Shown here: piece after piece, positions 25,501 to 36,021 of the stretch
Layout of the letters: the number at the start of each line of letters is the position of its first letter
Position numbering within the stretch: the stretch's first letter is position 1
Source of the DNA: Asterochloris sp. CNOR1
Lineage: Eukaryota; Chlorophyta; Trebouxiophyceae; Trebouxiales; Trebouxiaceae
Direction: 5' to 3'
Assembly (NCBI GenBank): GCA_963969365.1
Contig: OZ017747.1
Span: 2,232,001-2,296,000, forward strand
Length of the DNA stretch: 64,000 nucleotides
The notes under the pieces: model-generated
The model's database searches: none
The model's input: the letters and a program-made list of their open reading frames with translations, nothing else
What the model was told of the DNA's origin: nothing
Position numbers and translations under genes: made by a program

Positions 25501-28500
25501 ATTGTGGTACCAGCAGGACACGACCTGACAGGGCTCATCTTTGTCTGCAAGTCCCAAGACGACACCATGTGGTGGCGAGATGGTGAGTTTCAGAGCAGCT
25601 GGGGTGGCCGATGGCTGTGCCAGCCGTGAGGCTGACTGCATGCTCAGTCACTTGCATCCTGTCTGGCTGCAGGTGGCAGCAACTTCACATGTCCTATTCC
25701 AGGCTCCATGAGCGCTGATGCGCCTGATGACGTGCTGGCACAGTTCGAGGATGTGCTGAGCCGCACCATTGTGGACTGTGAGGTCAACAGCGACCAGTGG
25801 ACACTCATGCACCGATACAACAAGGCAGCAGAGCTGCTGGACATGATCCTCAATGTGAGCATGGGAGGATGCCTGCAGGCTGTGCAGCCGTAGTGATCAA
25901 TGGCGCTTTCCAGTGGGCAGCTGCCACCCCACACAGTGTCTAGGCGTGTTGCCTTGAACCATGCCTTGGCTGCTGGTGCAGGGCGGGGTGGAGGACGTGA
26001 CTGCTGCCATGGCCACTGTCTTTGTGTGGCTGCGGTACAGCTCTGCCCGCCACCTGACCTGGCAGCGCAACTACAACACGCAGCCACGCATTCTGGGAGA
26101 GGCGCAGGCCCGCCTGACCAATAAGATCGCAGAGGTTGGCTCAACAATGCGCAGGCCTGCAGCTGTGCTGCGTTGCTTGGGAGGGCTGCTGCAGGCAGCT
26201 CATTGCCCCCAATTGAGGTGCTCCCATAGGTGCGGGCATGACGCAAAGCAGGAGCAAGGCAGGCATGCTTGGCTTGTGCAGGCTCATGGGAAGACAGGCG
26301 GGGAGGCCCAGGAGTGGGTGCGCTCAATGCTCAGCTGCGTGGGGCGGGGGGGCAATGCGCAAGCCATACGGGACGAGATCCTCAACATCATGCACCGCAA
26401 CAACATTGGCGAGAAGCGTGGGACATGGATGGAGGTGAGGGTATCAGCACCTGCTGCTGCCCCTGCCGGCTGAGGTCTTGCACACTGCCCCCAGCAGCTT
26501 GTTGTACAGTGCGGCTGCTGTTGATCTGCCACCAGCAGGCAGCTGGGTGTTTGGGCGCCCCATGGCCTGGTGCTGCAGGGCCGCCAGCTCGTCTGTCCCC
26601 TCTGACACCTGTCTCTGGGACCTGCGCAGGACTGGCATCAGAAGCTGCACAATAACACCACTCCTGATGATGTGGCCATCTGTGAGGCCTTCATCACCTT
26701 CCTGGAGCGCGATGGGGACAATGGGGCCTACTGGCGGGTGCTGACCGATGCTGGCATCACCCGCGAGCGCCTTGAGGGCTTTGACCGCCCCATCAAGGTG
26801 CGGGGTAGGCAGGCAGGAGCGGTGGGAACGGAGGTGGCTGCACCAGATGATGGCAGGGCACGACAGTCTCATATCCTGCACACTTGCCCTTGCAGGTGGA
26901 GCCCCAGCACTACCCTGACAAGAAAGATGCCCTTATTGGAGAGTTCCGAAACTATTTGAAGATTCTGCGGGCTGTGCACTCAGGCGCCGACCTTCAGGCA
27001 TCAGCTGAGGCTGCAGGCGGCAACCTGCCTGGCAATGCCAAAGGGTACCTGGGCTATATCCTGACCCATCAGTTTGACAGCCAGCTCCTTCCCCTCGTTG
27101 AGAACGCGGTGGAGGCTCGCACAGAGATCAGCGAGGCCTGCAAGGGCCACAGGTGTGTCTGCCCCCCACTCCTGTTGGCTCCCGTGCCCCTGCTGCCTTC
27201 ACACTCTGCTGGTCAGCGTGTCAACTCTGGCAGCCATGCTTTTCAATCCTCACATCTCAGGAAAGGAGGCCATGCCGTGGCCGTGGGCAGGCTGCTGCTC
27301 ATGTGCCCCTCAGACCTGTCCCTGCTGCAGGGATCTGCTGTACCTGGACTTAGCGCTGGAAAGCGTTGTGCGAGGTGCAGCCGAGCGTGGCAGCGGGGCT
27401 GCGGGCACAGGGGCATCCGCCCTGATCGCCCCTTTGCTGCAGAACCTGGTACTGTCTGCGGGTGATAATGAGGAGTTGGCCTACTGCCTGAAGGCCTGGC
27501 AGGGGCTGCCAGCCAAGGTACAGCAGGGCAGCTACCCTGCTAAGGATGAGGCACTCAAGGTGGGCAAGGCAGCTATCAGAGCCGCAGAGAGAGGCTGTTT
27601 CCAGCTGCTCAGCAGGTTCCATTCCCCTGCCCATAAGGGCACATTGGTTGCAGTGCCCGTCTAAGCATCCCCTGCCACTTATTGCAGGCAGCTGCTGTGA
27701 TTGATCGCATCCGTCGTGCCATCGCCGCCACAAGCGACAGTGTGAGCCAGCGTATTGACCCCATCTCCAGTGCCATGGGGCATGCATTTGGGGTGGACAG
27801 CTGGGCTGTGGATCTGTTTGCAGAGGAGGTAAGCCCACCTGCACCCTGATCGAGCAGTGATTGCTTGCCCCATGAATGGCACCTGCCTGATCATGCACTC
27901 ACCAGTGCAGCTGGGCACAGCAATGCTCCCTCTGTGGCTCCAGCACCGGCAGTGATGTGCAGGTGGTGCGTGGAGGGCCTGCCTTTGCAGTCAGTCTCGT
28001 CCTCAGTGCCATTGAGCCTGGCTTCCGATCAGCTGCTGAGCTTGGAGCATGGCAGCTGATCAGCCCTGTCAATGCCAAAGGGAAGGTGGTTGTGGTGTCT
28101 GGCCTGCACGAAGTGCAGGATGAGGTGAGGACCTGCTCTGCCTGTGCTCTTGAATGGACATGAACAGTAGTGCTTGCCCAGCGATACCGAGCCTGAAGTC
28201 AATCTTGACAAGCCATCAAGCAAACCAGGCTGCCATTGGCCGAGGGCGGTGTCAGTTGCTTTTGCAGTCTGTCTGCAGTGCCAGGCTGATCAGGTGCTGC
28301 CTGCTGCACAGACATACGAGGAGCCCACCGTCCTGCTGGCCAAGCGGGTCACTGGGGAGGAGGAGGTGCCTGAGGGCGCAGTGGCTGTCCTGACACCAGA
28401 CGCCCCCGATGTGCTGTCGCACGTCAGCGTTCGTGCCCGCAACATGAAGGTGGGAAAGCTGTGTGCAATCCTCTGCTCCCTTGCAGGCTTGATCTGCCCG

Positions 28501-30408
28501 AGAATGAGCTCCCCTGTCTACAGGTGCTCTTTGCAATCTGCCACGAGCAGGAGCCTCTAGGTGAGATTGAAAAGCTGGCTGGCCAGACCATTGCTCTTCA
28601 GACTTCTGCAGCTGGCGGGGTCAGCTGGGAGGTTGTGGAATCTGCAGCAGACGTTGGCAGTGGCGCAAGCCAGCTAACCAAGGCAGCCAGGCAGAAGCTG
28701 CAGGTGGGGCAGGGCTGCCAGGGATGCATACATAGCCACTTCCCACCCACATCAGATGGCTGTGCTGCTGCCTGGGTCCATCTGTGATGCATGCTGTCAG
28801 GGCGGCAGGCAGGCTTGACTGCTTACCTGCACCTGCAGGTCAAAGTGCCCAAGTGGTGCGGCCAGTATGTTGTTGGCATGGATGGCTACAGGGGTGGCGT
28901 GGTGGGGGCCAAGTCCAAGAATCTTGCCGGTGGGACACCCTCCTCGCAGCTCAGCTTGAGCAAGCCATTGCCAAGGCCCAAAACATGCTGGCCTGGACTG
29001 CAGGGCTGCGAGGGAAACTACCACCAGCAATAAATTTGCCCCCATCTGTGACTGTGCCATTTGGGACGTTCGAAGAGATTATGGGGATGTCTGAGAATGA
29101 CAGCTTGCTCAAAGAGCTGGATTCCGCAGTGAAGAACATTCCTGAGGAGCGCGCTGTGGAGGCACTATCTAAGTGCAGGGAGATCGTCATGCGGGTCAGC
29201 CACCTCTGCCTGTTGCTGCAGCCCCTGAACCATCCTCAGGAGCCCTGTGAGATGGGCGTGCCCTGCCGTTCCTTGCCTGTACAGCACTGCATGCACAGCA
29301 AGATCAATGCACTCCGGTCCACTGTCACTTCACTACACTTGCCATGCTGTGCAGGTCCAGCTGCCTGAGCAGTTCAAGCAGGTTGTCTGTGAGGCAATTG
29401 AGGCTGCAGCCATCCCGGTCCCCAAAACAGAAGAGCGCTGGGAGCAGGCAGCACACGCTTTGAAGGTCAGGTCTGAGCATACGGGCCTCATAGGCACTCT
29501 GACAGTGCTTTCTAAACAGATTGCTGCCCCGACCGTGACCGTACCTCCCTCTGTCTGGGATTAGGCTTTCTAGCATGTCCTGCAGTTGCACAAGCATTGT
29601 GCTCAGTCTTGATGTGCCACCCCTGCAGAGTGTGTGGGCCTCCAAGTACAACGATCGTGCTTTCCTATCCATGAAGAAAGTTGGCCTCAACTTCCTGGAC
29701 CTTCGTATGGCGGTGCTTGTGCAGCGCGTAGTTCCGGCAGCATATGCTTTTGTCATCCACACCGAGAACCCCACCAATGGAAACAAGGATGAGATCTTTG
29801 CTGAGCTGGTCATTGGACTAGGGGAGAGCATTGTCTCAGGCATGGTGCCGGGCTCAAGTCTCAGCTTTGTGGCCAAGAAGGGCAACCTAGACAAGCCAGA
29901 GGTGGGTGCGCTGCTCCCACAGTATGCTTTGCATTGCCTGCCTATTGCGCATGTTGCAGTGTACAGCTGAGAGCTACAGTGTCTGGCTCCATGTGTTGCA
30001 GATAGTCATGTTCCCCTCCAAGGGCGACGGCATGTTCGTGTGTGAATCCCTGATCTTTCGCAGCGACAGCAATGGCGAGGACCTGGAGGGCTACGCAGGT
30101 GCTGGCCTGTATGACTCAGTCACCATGGACCCAACTGTTGTCAAAAAGGTGGACTACAATAGCGACAGGTGAGCGTACACCGTGGGTGTGAGCCTGTCGG
30201 GCTTCTGTGGCAACATGAACGTGCCGCCACCAATTCATTCATTGCGTACAGGCTGATCACAGACAGCCAGTTCTGTCTGGACCTCATGCAGCGTGTTTGC
30301 AAGGCAGGCATGGCAATTGAAGAAGCTCTTGGTAGTGCACAAGACATCGAAGGTGCCGTTGAGGAAAATGGCGCCATAACAGTGGTGCAGACAAGGCCTC
30401 AAATGTGA
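22543..30408 (+). CDS. GWD1: Alpha-glucan water dikinase (starch phosphorylation, R1 protein), plastid
   Basis: Phosphorylates C6 of glucosyl residues in starch (ATP + glucan + water), opening granules to degradation. ATG 22543 starts an Arg/Ser-rich presequence that splices to CRVGAVAAPETFKVYEKQLQ, a typical plastid transit-peptide cleavage zone. The first starch-binding CBM45-like module spans about 22920-23650 (LILHWGVEGG, RISLNNEEASDYLNFVIKDT, YDEKGTNFHIPLN). The second spans about 25030-25560 (MGNKTNLLVAVRQPDGKDGP, MVLHWGVRRG, HDLTGLIFVCKSQDDTMWWR). The central helical part follows (NNIGEKRGTWME, WHQKLHNNTTPDDVAICEAF, DLLYLDLALESVVR). The phosphohistidine motif DVLSHVSVRARN has its His codon at 28420-28422. 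The C-terminal PPDK-like ATP-binding domain runs from about 28845 (KSKNLAG) to the stop, with VQRVVPAAYAFVIHTENPTN, LGESIVSG, SLIFRSDSNGEDLEGYAGAG and VVQTRPQM. All key parts are present. At least one intron uses a GC donor (23716). Confidence 0.95.
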
Positions 30409-30617
30409 AGCTGCCAGTTGCATCCCAGCGATTGAGGGCAGCATTTATGGGCGCTTGAAAGCATGCGCAAAAGTGAAATCGACTTCTTAAATCTGTTCAG
30501 TGACTCAAACCAGTTGCCTCGTTGAACGACTTGTTTCGGGATGGTAGTAGAGGTAGACAGCATCACTGAATGTGTTCTTTGCGTGCTTCATGCGTATCTG
30601 TGTGGCTTGTTGCAAGC
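30409..30617. other. Spacer downstream of GWD
   Basis: 209 bases, probably the GWD 3' UTR. A short open frame starts at ATG 30541 and is interrupted by the solo LTR that begins at 30618. Confidence 0.35.
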
Positions 30618-30853
30618 TGTGGCCCAGGGGTTACATGGTTGCTATGGACTTGGGCCCCAAGGCCATGTACAAGGGTGTCAGGACTTCATGAGGTGTGACA
30701 AGTATGAGAGGTCTCCTGGTGAAGTGAACAAAGTGCTACATATACCATGTTATTATTATAATATTATAACGTAAAGCTCATGGAAGGTTCTGGCAGGTGC
30801 AGTAGAAGTGTCTGGCAGGTCTGGTAGGTTCTAGTAGGTAGCTGTGTGCTACA
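30618..30853 (+). repeat. Solo LTR, family 2 (TG...CA, 236 bases) with perfect 5-base target duplication
   Basis: The sequence begins TGTGGCCCAGGGG and ends GTGTGCTACA, contains a TATA-like ACATATACC tract near 30738-30746, and is flanked on both sides by CAAGC (30613-30617 and 30854-30858). The 5-base duplication and TG/CA ends are diagnostic of LTR retrotransposon integration; the internal region has been lost by LTR-LTR recombination. It shares layout and its last 80 or so bases with the chromovirus LTRs further right, so it is probably a sister family. Confidence 0.85.
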
Positions 30854-30887
30854 CAAGCAGTGCAGTTGAACCTTTCAAGGACCCAAG

Positions 30888-31142
30888 GTGACCCAACAGA
30901 AGTGGCTGACTGCTTGCGGCTTATGTCTTTACTTTGCATCTGCAATCCATGTTCGATACCTACGTCGCACGAAGCAGGAACCAGGTGAGCAGGCTGCTTC
31001 TGGTGGCTCTTCTGATGACAGCATGCTGGGATCGAGCCCATCTTCCATGCTAAACGTGCAGCAGCAGCCTGATGATCAACAATCCGCCGTCAGGAGGGTC
31101 CCCAGGCGCAATCATGATTTGCAAGGGGCCCCTTATCAGTAG
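30888..31142 (+). CDS. Possible small membrane-anchored protein, hypothetical
   Basis: An open frame of 84 codons (no ATG at its 5' end, so any real gene needs an upstream exon or start). It has a hydrophobic stretch WLTACGLCLYFASAIHV followed by a basic YLRRTK, then a Ser/Gln-rich hydrophilic tail ending NHDLQGAPYQ. This could be a single-pass membrane protein or a C-terminal exon. I recognise no family. The adjacent solo LTR may have interrupted the upstream part. Confidence 0.25.
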   Translation: MTQQKWLTACGLCLYFASAIHVRYLRRTKQEPGEQAASGGSSDDSMLGSSPSSMLNVQQQPDDQQSAVRRVPRRNHDLQGAPYQ

Positions 31143-32406
31143 AACGTCGCAGCTAACGGCGCGATGAAGTCGCCGTCTCACGCCAATCCAGCCAGCAACA
31201 CCTCATAGCGCTGCTACTTTGATACTACCAATATTACGCTCAGAAGCGAAGAGGGTCTTACTGACCCAATGGTAGCCTTGGCGCAAAGGATGCTATACTA
31301 CCCTGATTTGCCAGACGCGAGTCGTACCTGCTGCATGAGGCTCTTCTAGGCTGAGGTTTGTTTGAGGCCTGAGCCCTGCCGAAATCTGCAAGCCATCTGC
31401 TTTGACTTCATGCCACATCGGATCTTTGCATGACGCGCACGGTGGTCGTGTTTCGAGCAGGCTGCCCTCATTGGCTTGTCGAGGCCGCCAGTTCGAAGGC
31501 AATATCCCGAGCCGCCGCACCTTGAGACCTAGGCATCAGTTGAGGAGCACAGAATGGAAGGGGAAGTGCGTCTGTCAGCGACTCCGCGTCGTCAGTCCCA
31601 GATATACCAAAGTGCCGCCGTGAGCTAGTCAGCAGGCACGGCTGACCCTTTGCGGCACTCCTTGAGTCTTTAGTAAGAGCCACGAAAAGAGTGAATAGCA
31701 CAGCTCCGCAGCACGGGCCGACCTTACCTCGGGGCACAAGATGCGCTGGAGGCTCAGATGGGCAGCTTGCTGGAGCAGAGGGATGACCCCACTCACCTTG
31801 TCCACCCCATCTGTTGGAACGGCTCTGTTCTGCTGGTTTGTTCCCTCTCCTAAACAGCATCAGCCTCCTGTGCCCGGATCCGGAAGAGGAGGAAGGGTGT
31901 AAATGACAACTCTGAGGCGAAGTAGCAGAGGTACATGCCTCTCAGGAGATATTGCCACGTTGGACACCCAGTGAGGCCCGACTCGGCTCAAGATCTCAGG
32001 TTCCTGGCACATCCTCGTACAGCTAAGTCACATGAAGACATCACTACCCCTCAGTGAGGAAACATCATGGGGGGGTCGTGAGGTTTGACTTTCTCAAGTG
32101 CAGCCATGTGCCAATCCCTTGTATGGGCTGCCTCCCAGGATGGTCTGGAAGCTATCCCCAGCTTGCCCCATTTAAAGAGTGCCCGCAAGGCCTCGGTCAA
32201 GCGCTATACTTTGCTGGCAGAAGACTGGACATAATTGACAAAGGATGCTGAGGTGCAGGCTGAAGCCTGTTGTGCTATCTGATAAGTAAAAGGCTGCTTC
32301 AATGAGTTGCCTGTATGCAGCAATGGAGACTGGCTCTCGTGATAGCTTTTCACTAAGCCAGAAGTTTTTTGTTTGACTTTGTTCATGAGCATCTGCGTGG
32401 CTCCCT
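31143..32406. other. Unassigned region, no recognisable gene
   Basis: About 1.26 kb with only short open frames in all six frames and no similarity I can recognise to the LTR families, to pol genes or to RNA genes. Composition looks less rich in CTGCAG-type intron ends than the gene-bearing part. It may be decayed transposon DNA or an untranslated transcript. Confidence 0.35.
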
Positions 32407-33388
32407 GTGACAGCTAAGCATCATATCAGGCAGGAAGAGGCGCAAGCCAGGTGTGCAGGCAGCAAAATTGATCGGCCATGTGTTGTTCACCGGGCCATCA
32501 CATTTGATCATGTACTTTGCTCAACTCGACTGCTGAGACGATGGCTTCTCCATGCAGCACCAGTAGAGGAACCAGAAGAGGAATGTTTTGATGTGGACCT
32601 CCGGGCAATGCCATGCGAATGATCTGCTGCCAGCCCTGAGGGGCCTGCTGCACATCAGCCGCTCTCCCTGGTGCAGCTGAGCCCTGCTGCACGGCGGCAG
32701 GCAGATGCCCTCCTGGCTACCAGCAGGCCGTGCCTGCATGTAACCAACGCCTATTGGCGTAAACAGAGGAGGTCTGCTGCCAGGCGCAGAGCTGACCTGG
32801 ACGACCACTCAGGCGGTTACGATGCTTGGGAGTACCCCCCTAATGCTCTTCAGGGCACCCATCAGGAGCGCATTGAATAAGCAGATGCCAACTGGCGTCA
32901 AACTCTGCCAGAGTCAGCGGCTTGCGTCAGCACAGCGGCTTGACGCCAGCAGGGAGGCTGCAAAGCAGGCAGTGCTGGCTGCTGTGCAGGCAGACATAGA
33001 CAATGTCGTCCACACAGATGCCTGCTGTCACATCAGGCAACAATTCAGCCATGAGCCTGAACACCAAGGCAGGCGGTCGCATCAGGGAGGCAGCCGGGAG
33101 CAGGTGCAGCAGCAGCAGAACAGTGAAGGGCTTGCTCATGCTGCTGCAACGGCAGTGAGGAGTCAGGGCAAGGCAGTGCGCAATGTGGGCCTCGCCGTGA
33201 CAGACGGCGAGGTGCAGCTGCGCAGCTTCAGCTGCGCTTGCTGTGATGTCTGGAACGTGATGCCAGAGGCTGTGGCCTACCAGCGGTGGCGGCATGTTGT
33301 GCGACCGCTCGAGGACCCAGATGAGCTGGCAGCACACTTGCAAAAGATTGCTGCACAGCCAGGTAACTCCATTGCCTTCTTGACTTGA
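32407..33388 (+). CDS. Hypothetical protein, possible multi-exon gene
   Basis: Three partly overlapping open segments suggest a spliced or frameshifted gene. The first (32407-32622) ends PVEEPEEECFDVDLRAMPCE. The second (32671-32880) contains LLATSRPCLHVTNAYWRKQR. The third (about 32822-33388) contains REAAKQAVLAAVQADIDNVV, a Gln-rich linker, FSCACCDVWNVMPEAVAYQR and HVVRPLEDPDELAAHLQKIA. The codon pattern of the last segment looks coding, but I recognise no domain and the exon joins are not settled. A decayed DNA-transposon gene is an alternative. The stop is followed 19 bases later by a Copia LTR. Confidence 0.3.
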
Positions 33389-33407
33389 GCTGCCAGGCAG
33401 TGGCCCT

Positions 33408-33665
33408 TGTTGAAGGATTGGCTGTGGCTGGCTAGCAAATGTGTTACAGAAGTGAAGTGTGTGTGCGGCCCAAGGCCCTTATATACACTGGTCAACGGTC
33501 AAGCATATTAGTTCATGGAAGCTGCTATGAGTTAATGTGAAGGCTCCAGAAGAGTCTGTTCCAGAAGCTTCTTGAACATGCAGGGTAGATTGCAGATTGT
33601 TCTTGACCAGTGTGGGACACTCTCACAGACTGGACTGGCATGTCTGGTCTGACTGCCTCTCAACA
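33408..33665 (-). repeat. Copia-family LTR, solo or fragment, 258 bases
   Basis: On the plus strand it starts TGTTGAAGGATTGG and ends GCCTCTCAACA. It matches the LTR at 38133-38392 in the same orientation and the one at 35674-35931 in reverse. The TATA box (TATATAAGGGCC, read on the minus strand) lies near 33474-33485, so it drives minus-strand transcription. No target duplication was found: flanks are GCCCT and GGAAG, and the right side abuts a piece of an unrelated LTR, so the ends have been rearranged. Confidence 0.75.
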
Positions 33666-33937
33666 GGAAGCTTCTGGCAGGTGCAGTAGAAGTGTCTGGC
33701 AGGTCTGGTAGGTTCTAGTAGGTAGGTGTGTGCTACACCCGAGGCCAGGTGCAAGGGTGTCAGGAATTCATGAGGTGTGTAGAGTGTGTGGACTGTCAGG
33801 AGTGGAGCCAAGGAGTGCTATATGTACTATGACAATTTCAAATGACTTTCTTTTGTGAAGCTCATGGAAGGCTCTGGCAGATGCAGTGGAAGGCTCTGGC
33901 AGGTCTAGTAGGTTCCAGTAGGCAGCTGCATGCCGCA
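33666..33937 (+). repeat. Family 2 LTR fragments (two direct pieces)
   Basis: Bases 33666-33737 repeat the last third of the solo LTR at 30618-30853, ending GTGTGCTACA. Bases 33739-33937 are a more diverged partial copy (CCGAGGCCAGGTGCAAGG... to GCTGCATGCCGCA) in the same orientation. Both lack the 5' start of the LTR. Confidence 0.65.
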
Positions 33938-33942
33938 TCTTT

Positions 33943-34100
33943 TGTAGCACACAGTTTCCTACTAGAACCTACCAGACCTGCCAGACACTTCTACTGCACC
34001 TGCCCGAAGTTTCCACTGCACCTGCCAGAACCTTCCATGAGCTTACCTTTATAGATAATGATAATGGTTGGTATATATAGCACTCTGTTCACCTTGCTAG
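33943..34100 (-). repeat. Family 2 LTR fragment, inverted
   Basis: It begins TGTAGCACACAGTTTCC, the reverse complement of the family 2 LTR end, and runs past a TATATATAG box to ACCTTGCTAG, where it meets the start of a plus-oriented copy at 34102. Together with its neighbours it forms head-to-head and tail-to-tail LTR junctions. Confidence 0.65.
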
Positions 34101-34101
34101 G

Positions 34102-34568
34102 TGTGGCCCAGGGGTTACATGGTTGCTGTGGACTTGCGCCCTGAGGCCAGGTACAAAGATGTGAGGTGTGTGAAGTGTGAGAGGTCTCCTAGCAAGGTGA
34201 ACAGAGTGCTATATATACCATATTGTTATCATTATCTATAAAGTAAGCTCATGGAAGGTTCTGGCAGGTGCAGTGGAAACTTCTGGCAGGTGCAGTAGAT
34301 GTGTCTGGCAGGTCTGCCAGAAGTTTCCACTGCACCTGCCAGAACCTTCCATGAGCTTCCCTTTATAATAATAATATTAAATATGGTATATATAGCACTC
34401 TGTTCACCTTGCTAGCAGACCTCTTCACACACCTCACATCCTTGTACCTGGCCTCAGGGCCCAAGTCCATAGCAACCATGTAACCCCTGGGCCACATTAC
34501 ACACCTCACATCTTTGTACCTGGTCTCAGGGGCCAAGTCCATAGCAACCATGTAACCCCTGGGCCACA
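34102..34568. repeat. Imperfect palindrome of family 2 LTRs plus an extra inverted piece
   Basis: 34102-34316 is a plus-oriented LTR (TGTGGCCCAGGGG... to GGCAGGTCTG) lacking its 3' end. 34317-34496 is a minus-oriented copy (CCAGAAGTTTCCACTGC... to CCCTGGGCCACA). The two arms could fold into a long hairpin centred near 34317. 34497-34568 repeats the last part of the inverted arm once more (TTACACACCTCACATC... to CTGGGCCACA). Confidence 0.7.
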
Positions 34569-35000
34569 TAGGTCCTTGTGGTCATTCACGTGCTCATCGA
34601 TGCTTCCTGAAAGGCAGGGTGTTCTTCATGAGAGAACACATCGGGAGCTGTGCATCGCACCAGGTAGCCCCTTCCAGTAGCCATCACCCACTAGGCGTGC
34701 AAAACGACCTTTGCAGCTTTGGTACTGGCTTTCTTGCAGCTCAACCTCTACTTCAGCAGCACAACTCAGGGGCTCGGGCCTGACTGTGTTGGCGGTGAGC
34801 TGAGAGGCTGCTGTTGACTAGGCCTGCCGGAAGCTGTCGTTGCCCCTTGGCAACGTGCCGGCTGCCTTGTCTCGCCAGGCATCTGACAGCACCTAGGACT
34901 TAAGTCGAAGCAGGTTGCCCTGGCCGAGGCACCCTTGGTGCCTTGGGCAACCCCAGTTTGCACCTTGCTCCGTACCTTTACATTCCACTGCAGCCAAGTC
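34569..35000. other. Unassigned spacer
   Basis: About 430 bases without a recognisable gene or repeat. Short open frames on both strands show no known domain. It might be part of a decayed transposon, but nothing supports a specific assignment. Confidence 0.35.
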
Positions 35001-35004
35001 AGGG

Positions 35005-35409
35005 TGGCCAGCAGCTGAGCTCAGAATCATGCAGCCTGCCAGATGGAATGCTGTGCAACTCCTCATGTTTTTCCGGGCGTCTCACAATATGACAGCTCTA
35101 AGCCTTTGTCTGAGCATGAACACCGATTCAGCTGCTCAAACTCAGCACAACAGCTCCCTATGATGCCCAGACATGATGGCTAGAAGCTGGGCTCAGGACA
35201 ATGCAGCATGCCAGATGGAATGCTGTGACACTTCCCATGTTCTCCCGGGCATCGCACAATAGGAGAGCTCTTAAGCCTTTGTCTGAGCATGGACACCGAT
35301 TCAGCTGCTCAAACTCAGCACAACAGCTCTCTATGATGCCCAGACATGATGGCTAGAAGCTGGGCTCAGGACAATGCAGCATGCCAGATGAAATGCTGTG
35401 TCACCGTTT
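35005..35409 (+). repeat. Tandem repeat, unit about 172 bases, roughly two and a half copies
   Basis: The motif GCAGCATGCCAGATGGAATG and its variants recurs with the AGATG core at 35041, 35213 and 35386, giving periods of 172 and 173. Shared landmarks are TGATGGCTAGAAGCTGGGCT, CCTTTGTCTGAGCATG and CGATTCAGCTGCTCAAACTC. The third copy is interrupted by an LTR at 35410 and resumes after it (TGTTTTCCCGGGCGTCTCAC at 35641). Confidence 0.75.
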
Positions 35410-35633
35410 CGTGGCCCATGGGTTACATGGTTGCCATGGACTTCGGCCCTGAGGCTATGTACAAGGGTGTGAGGTGTGTGAAGTATGAGAGGACTCTTGG
35501 TGAAGTGAACAAAGTGCTATATATACCATGTTATAATTATAATATACAACGTAAAGCTCATGGAAGGTTCTGGCAGGTGCAGTAGAAGTGTCTGGCAGGT
35601 CTGGTAGGTTCTAGTAGGCAGCTGTGTGCTACA
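35410..35633 (+). repeat. Solo LTR, family 2, inserted in the 172-base tandem repeat
   Basis: It starts CGTGGCCCATGGG (first base changed from the expected T) and ends GTGTGCTACA, with TATATATACC near 35520. The flanking bases CGTTT and CTTTT are a near match for a 5-base target duplication, and the tandem repeat unit is restored if the LTR is removed. That supports a simple insertion followed by LTR-LTR excision. Confidence 0.7.
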
Positions 35634-35673
35634 CTTTTCATGTTTTCCCGGGCGTCTCACAATATGACAGCTC

Positions 35674-35931
35674 TGTTGAGAGGCAGTCAGACCAGACATG
35701 CCAGTCCAGCCTGTGAGAGTGTCCCACACTGGTCAAGAACATTCTGCAATCTACCCTGCATGTTCAAGAAGCTTCTGGAACAGACTCTTCTGGAGCCTTC
35801 ACATCAACTCATAGCAGCTTCCATGAACTAATATGCTTGACCGTTGACCAGTGTATATAAGGGCCTTGGGCCACACACACACTTCACTTCTGTAACACAT
35901 TTGCTAGCCAGCCACCGCCAATCCTTCAACA
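35674..35931 (+). repeat. Copia-family LTR, inverted relative to the Copia element
   Basis: 258 bases starting TGTTGAGAGGCAGTC and ending ATCCTTCAACA, the reverse complement of the LTRs at 33408 and 38133. The TATA box TATATAAGGGCC is at about 35853-35864 on the plus strand. A normal 3' LTR of the minus-strand Copia element would have the opposite orientation, so this copy arrived separately or was inverted. Confidence 0.75.
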
Positions 35932-36021
35932 ATAAGGAAAGGAAAATCAAGGAAGGTTCTAGCAGGTGCAGTGGAAGCTTCTGATAGGGTTAAAGGGTCT
36001 AGAAGGCAGCAGTGTGCTGCA
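35932..36021 (-). repeat. Partial chromovirus LTR (90 bases) fused into Copia pol
   Basis: It matches the terminal part of the 206-base chromovirus LTR seen at 45362-45567, from the AAGGAAAGGAAAATCAAGG region to GTGTGCTGCA, with a small difference in the middle (GGGTTAAAGGG). Its TG-side end (minus strand TGCAGCACAC) joins directly to Copia reverse transcriptase sequence at 36022. Confidence 0.7.

Noticed and set aside
31143-32406. rRNA, tRNA or snRNA gene in the unassigned stretch
   Set aside because: No cloverleaf, conserved rRNA blocks or snRNA motifs were recognised on either strand.
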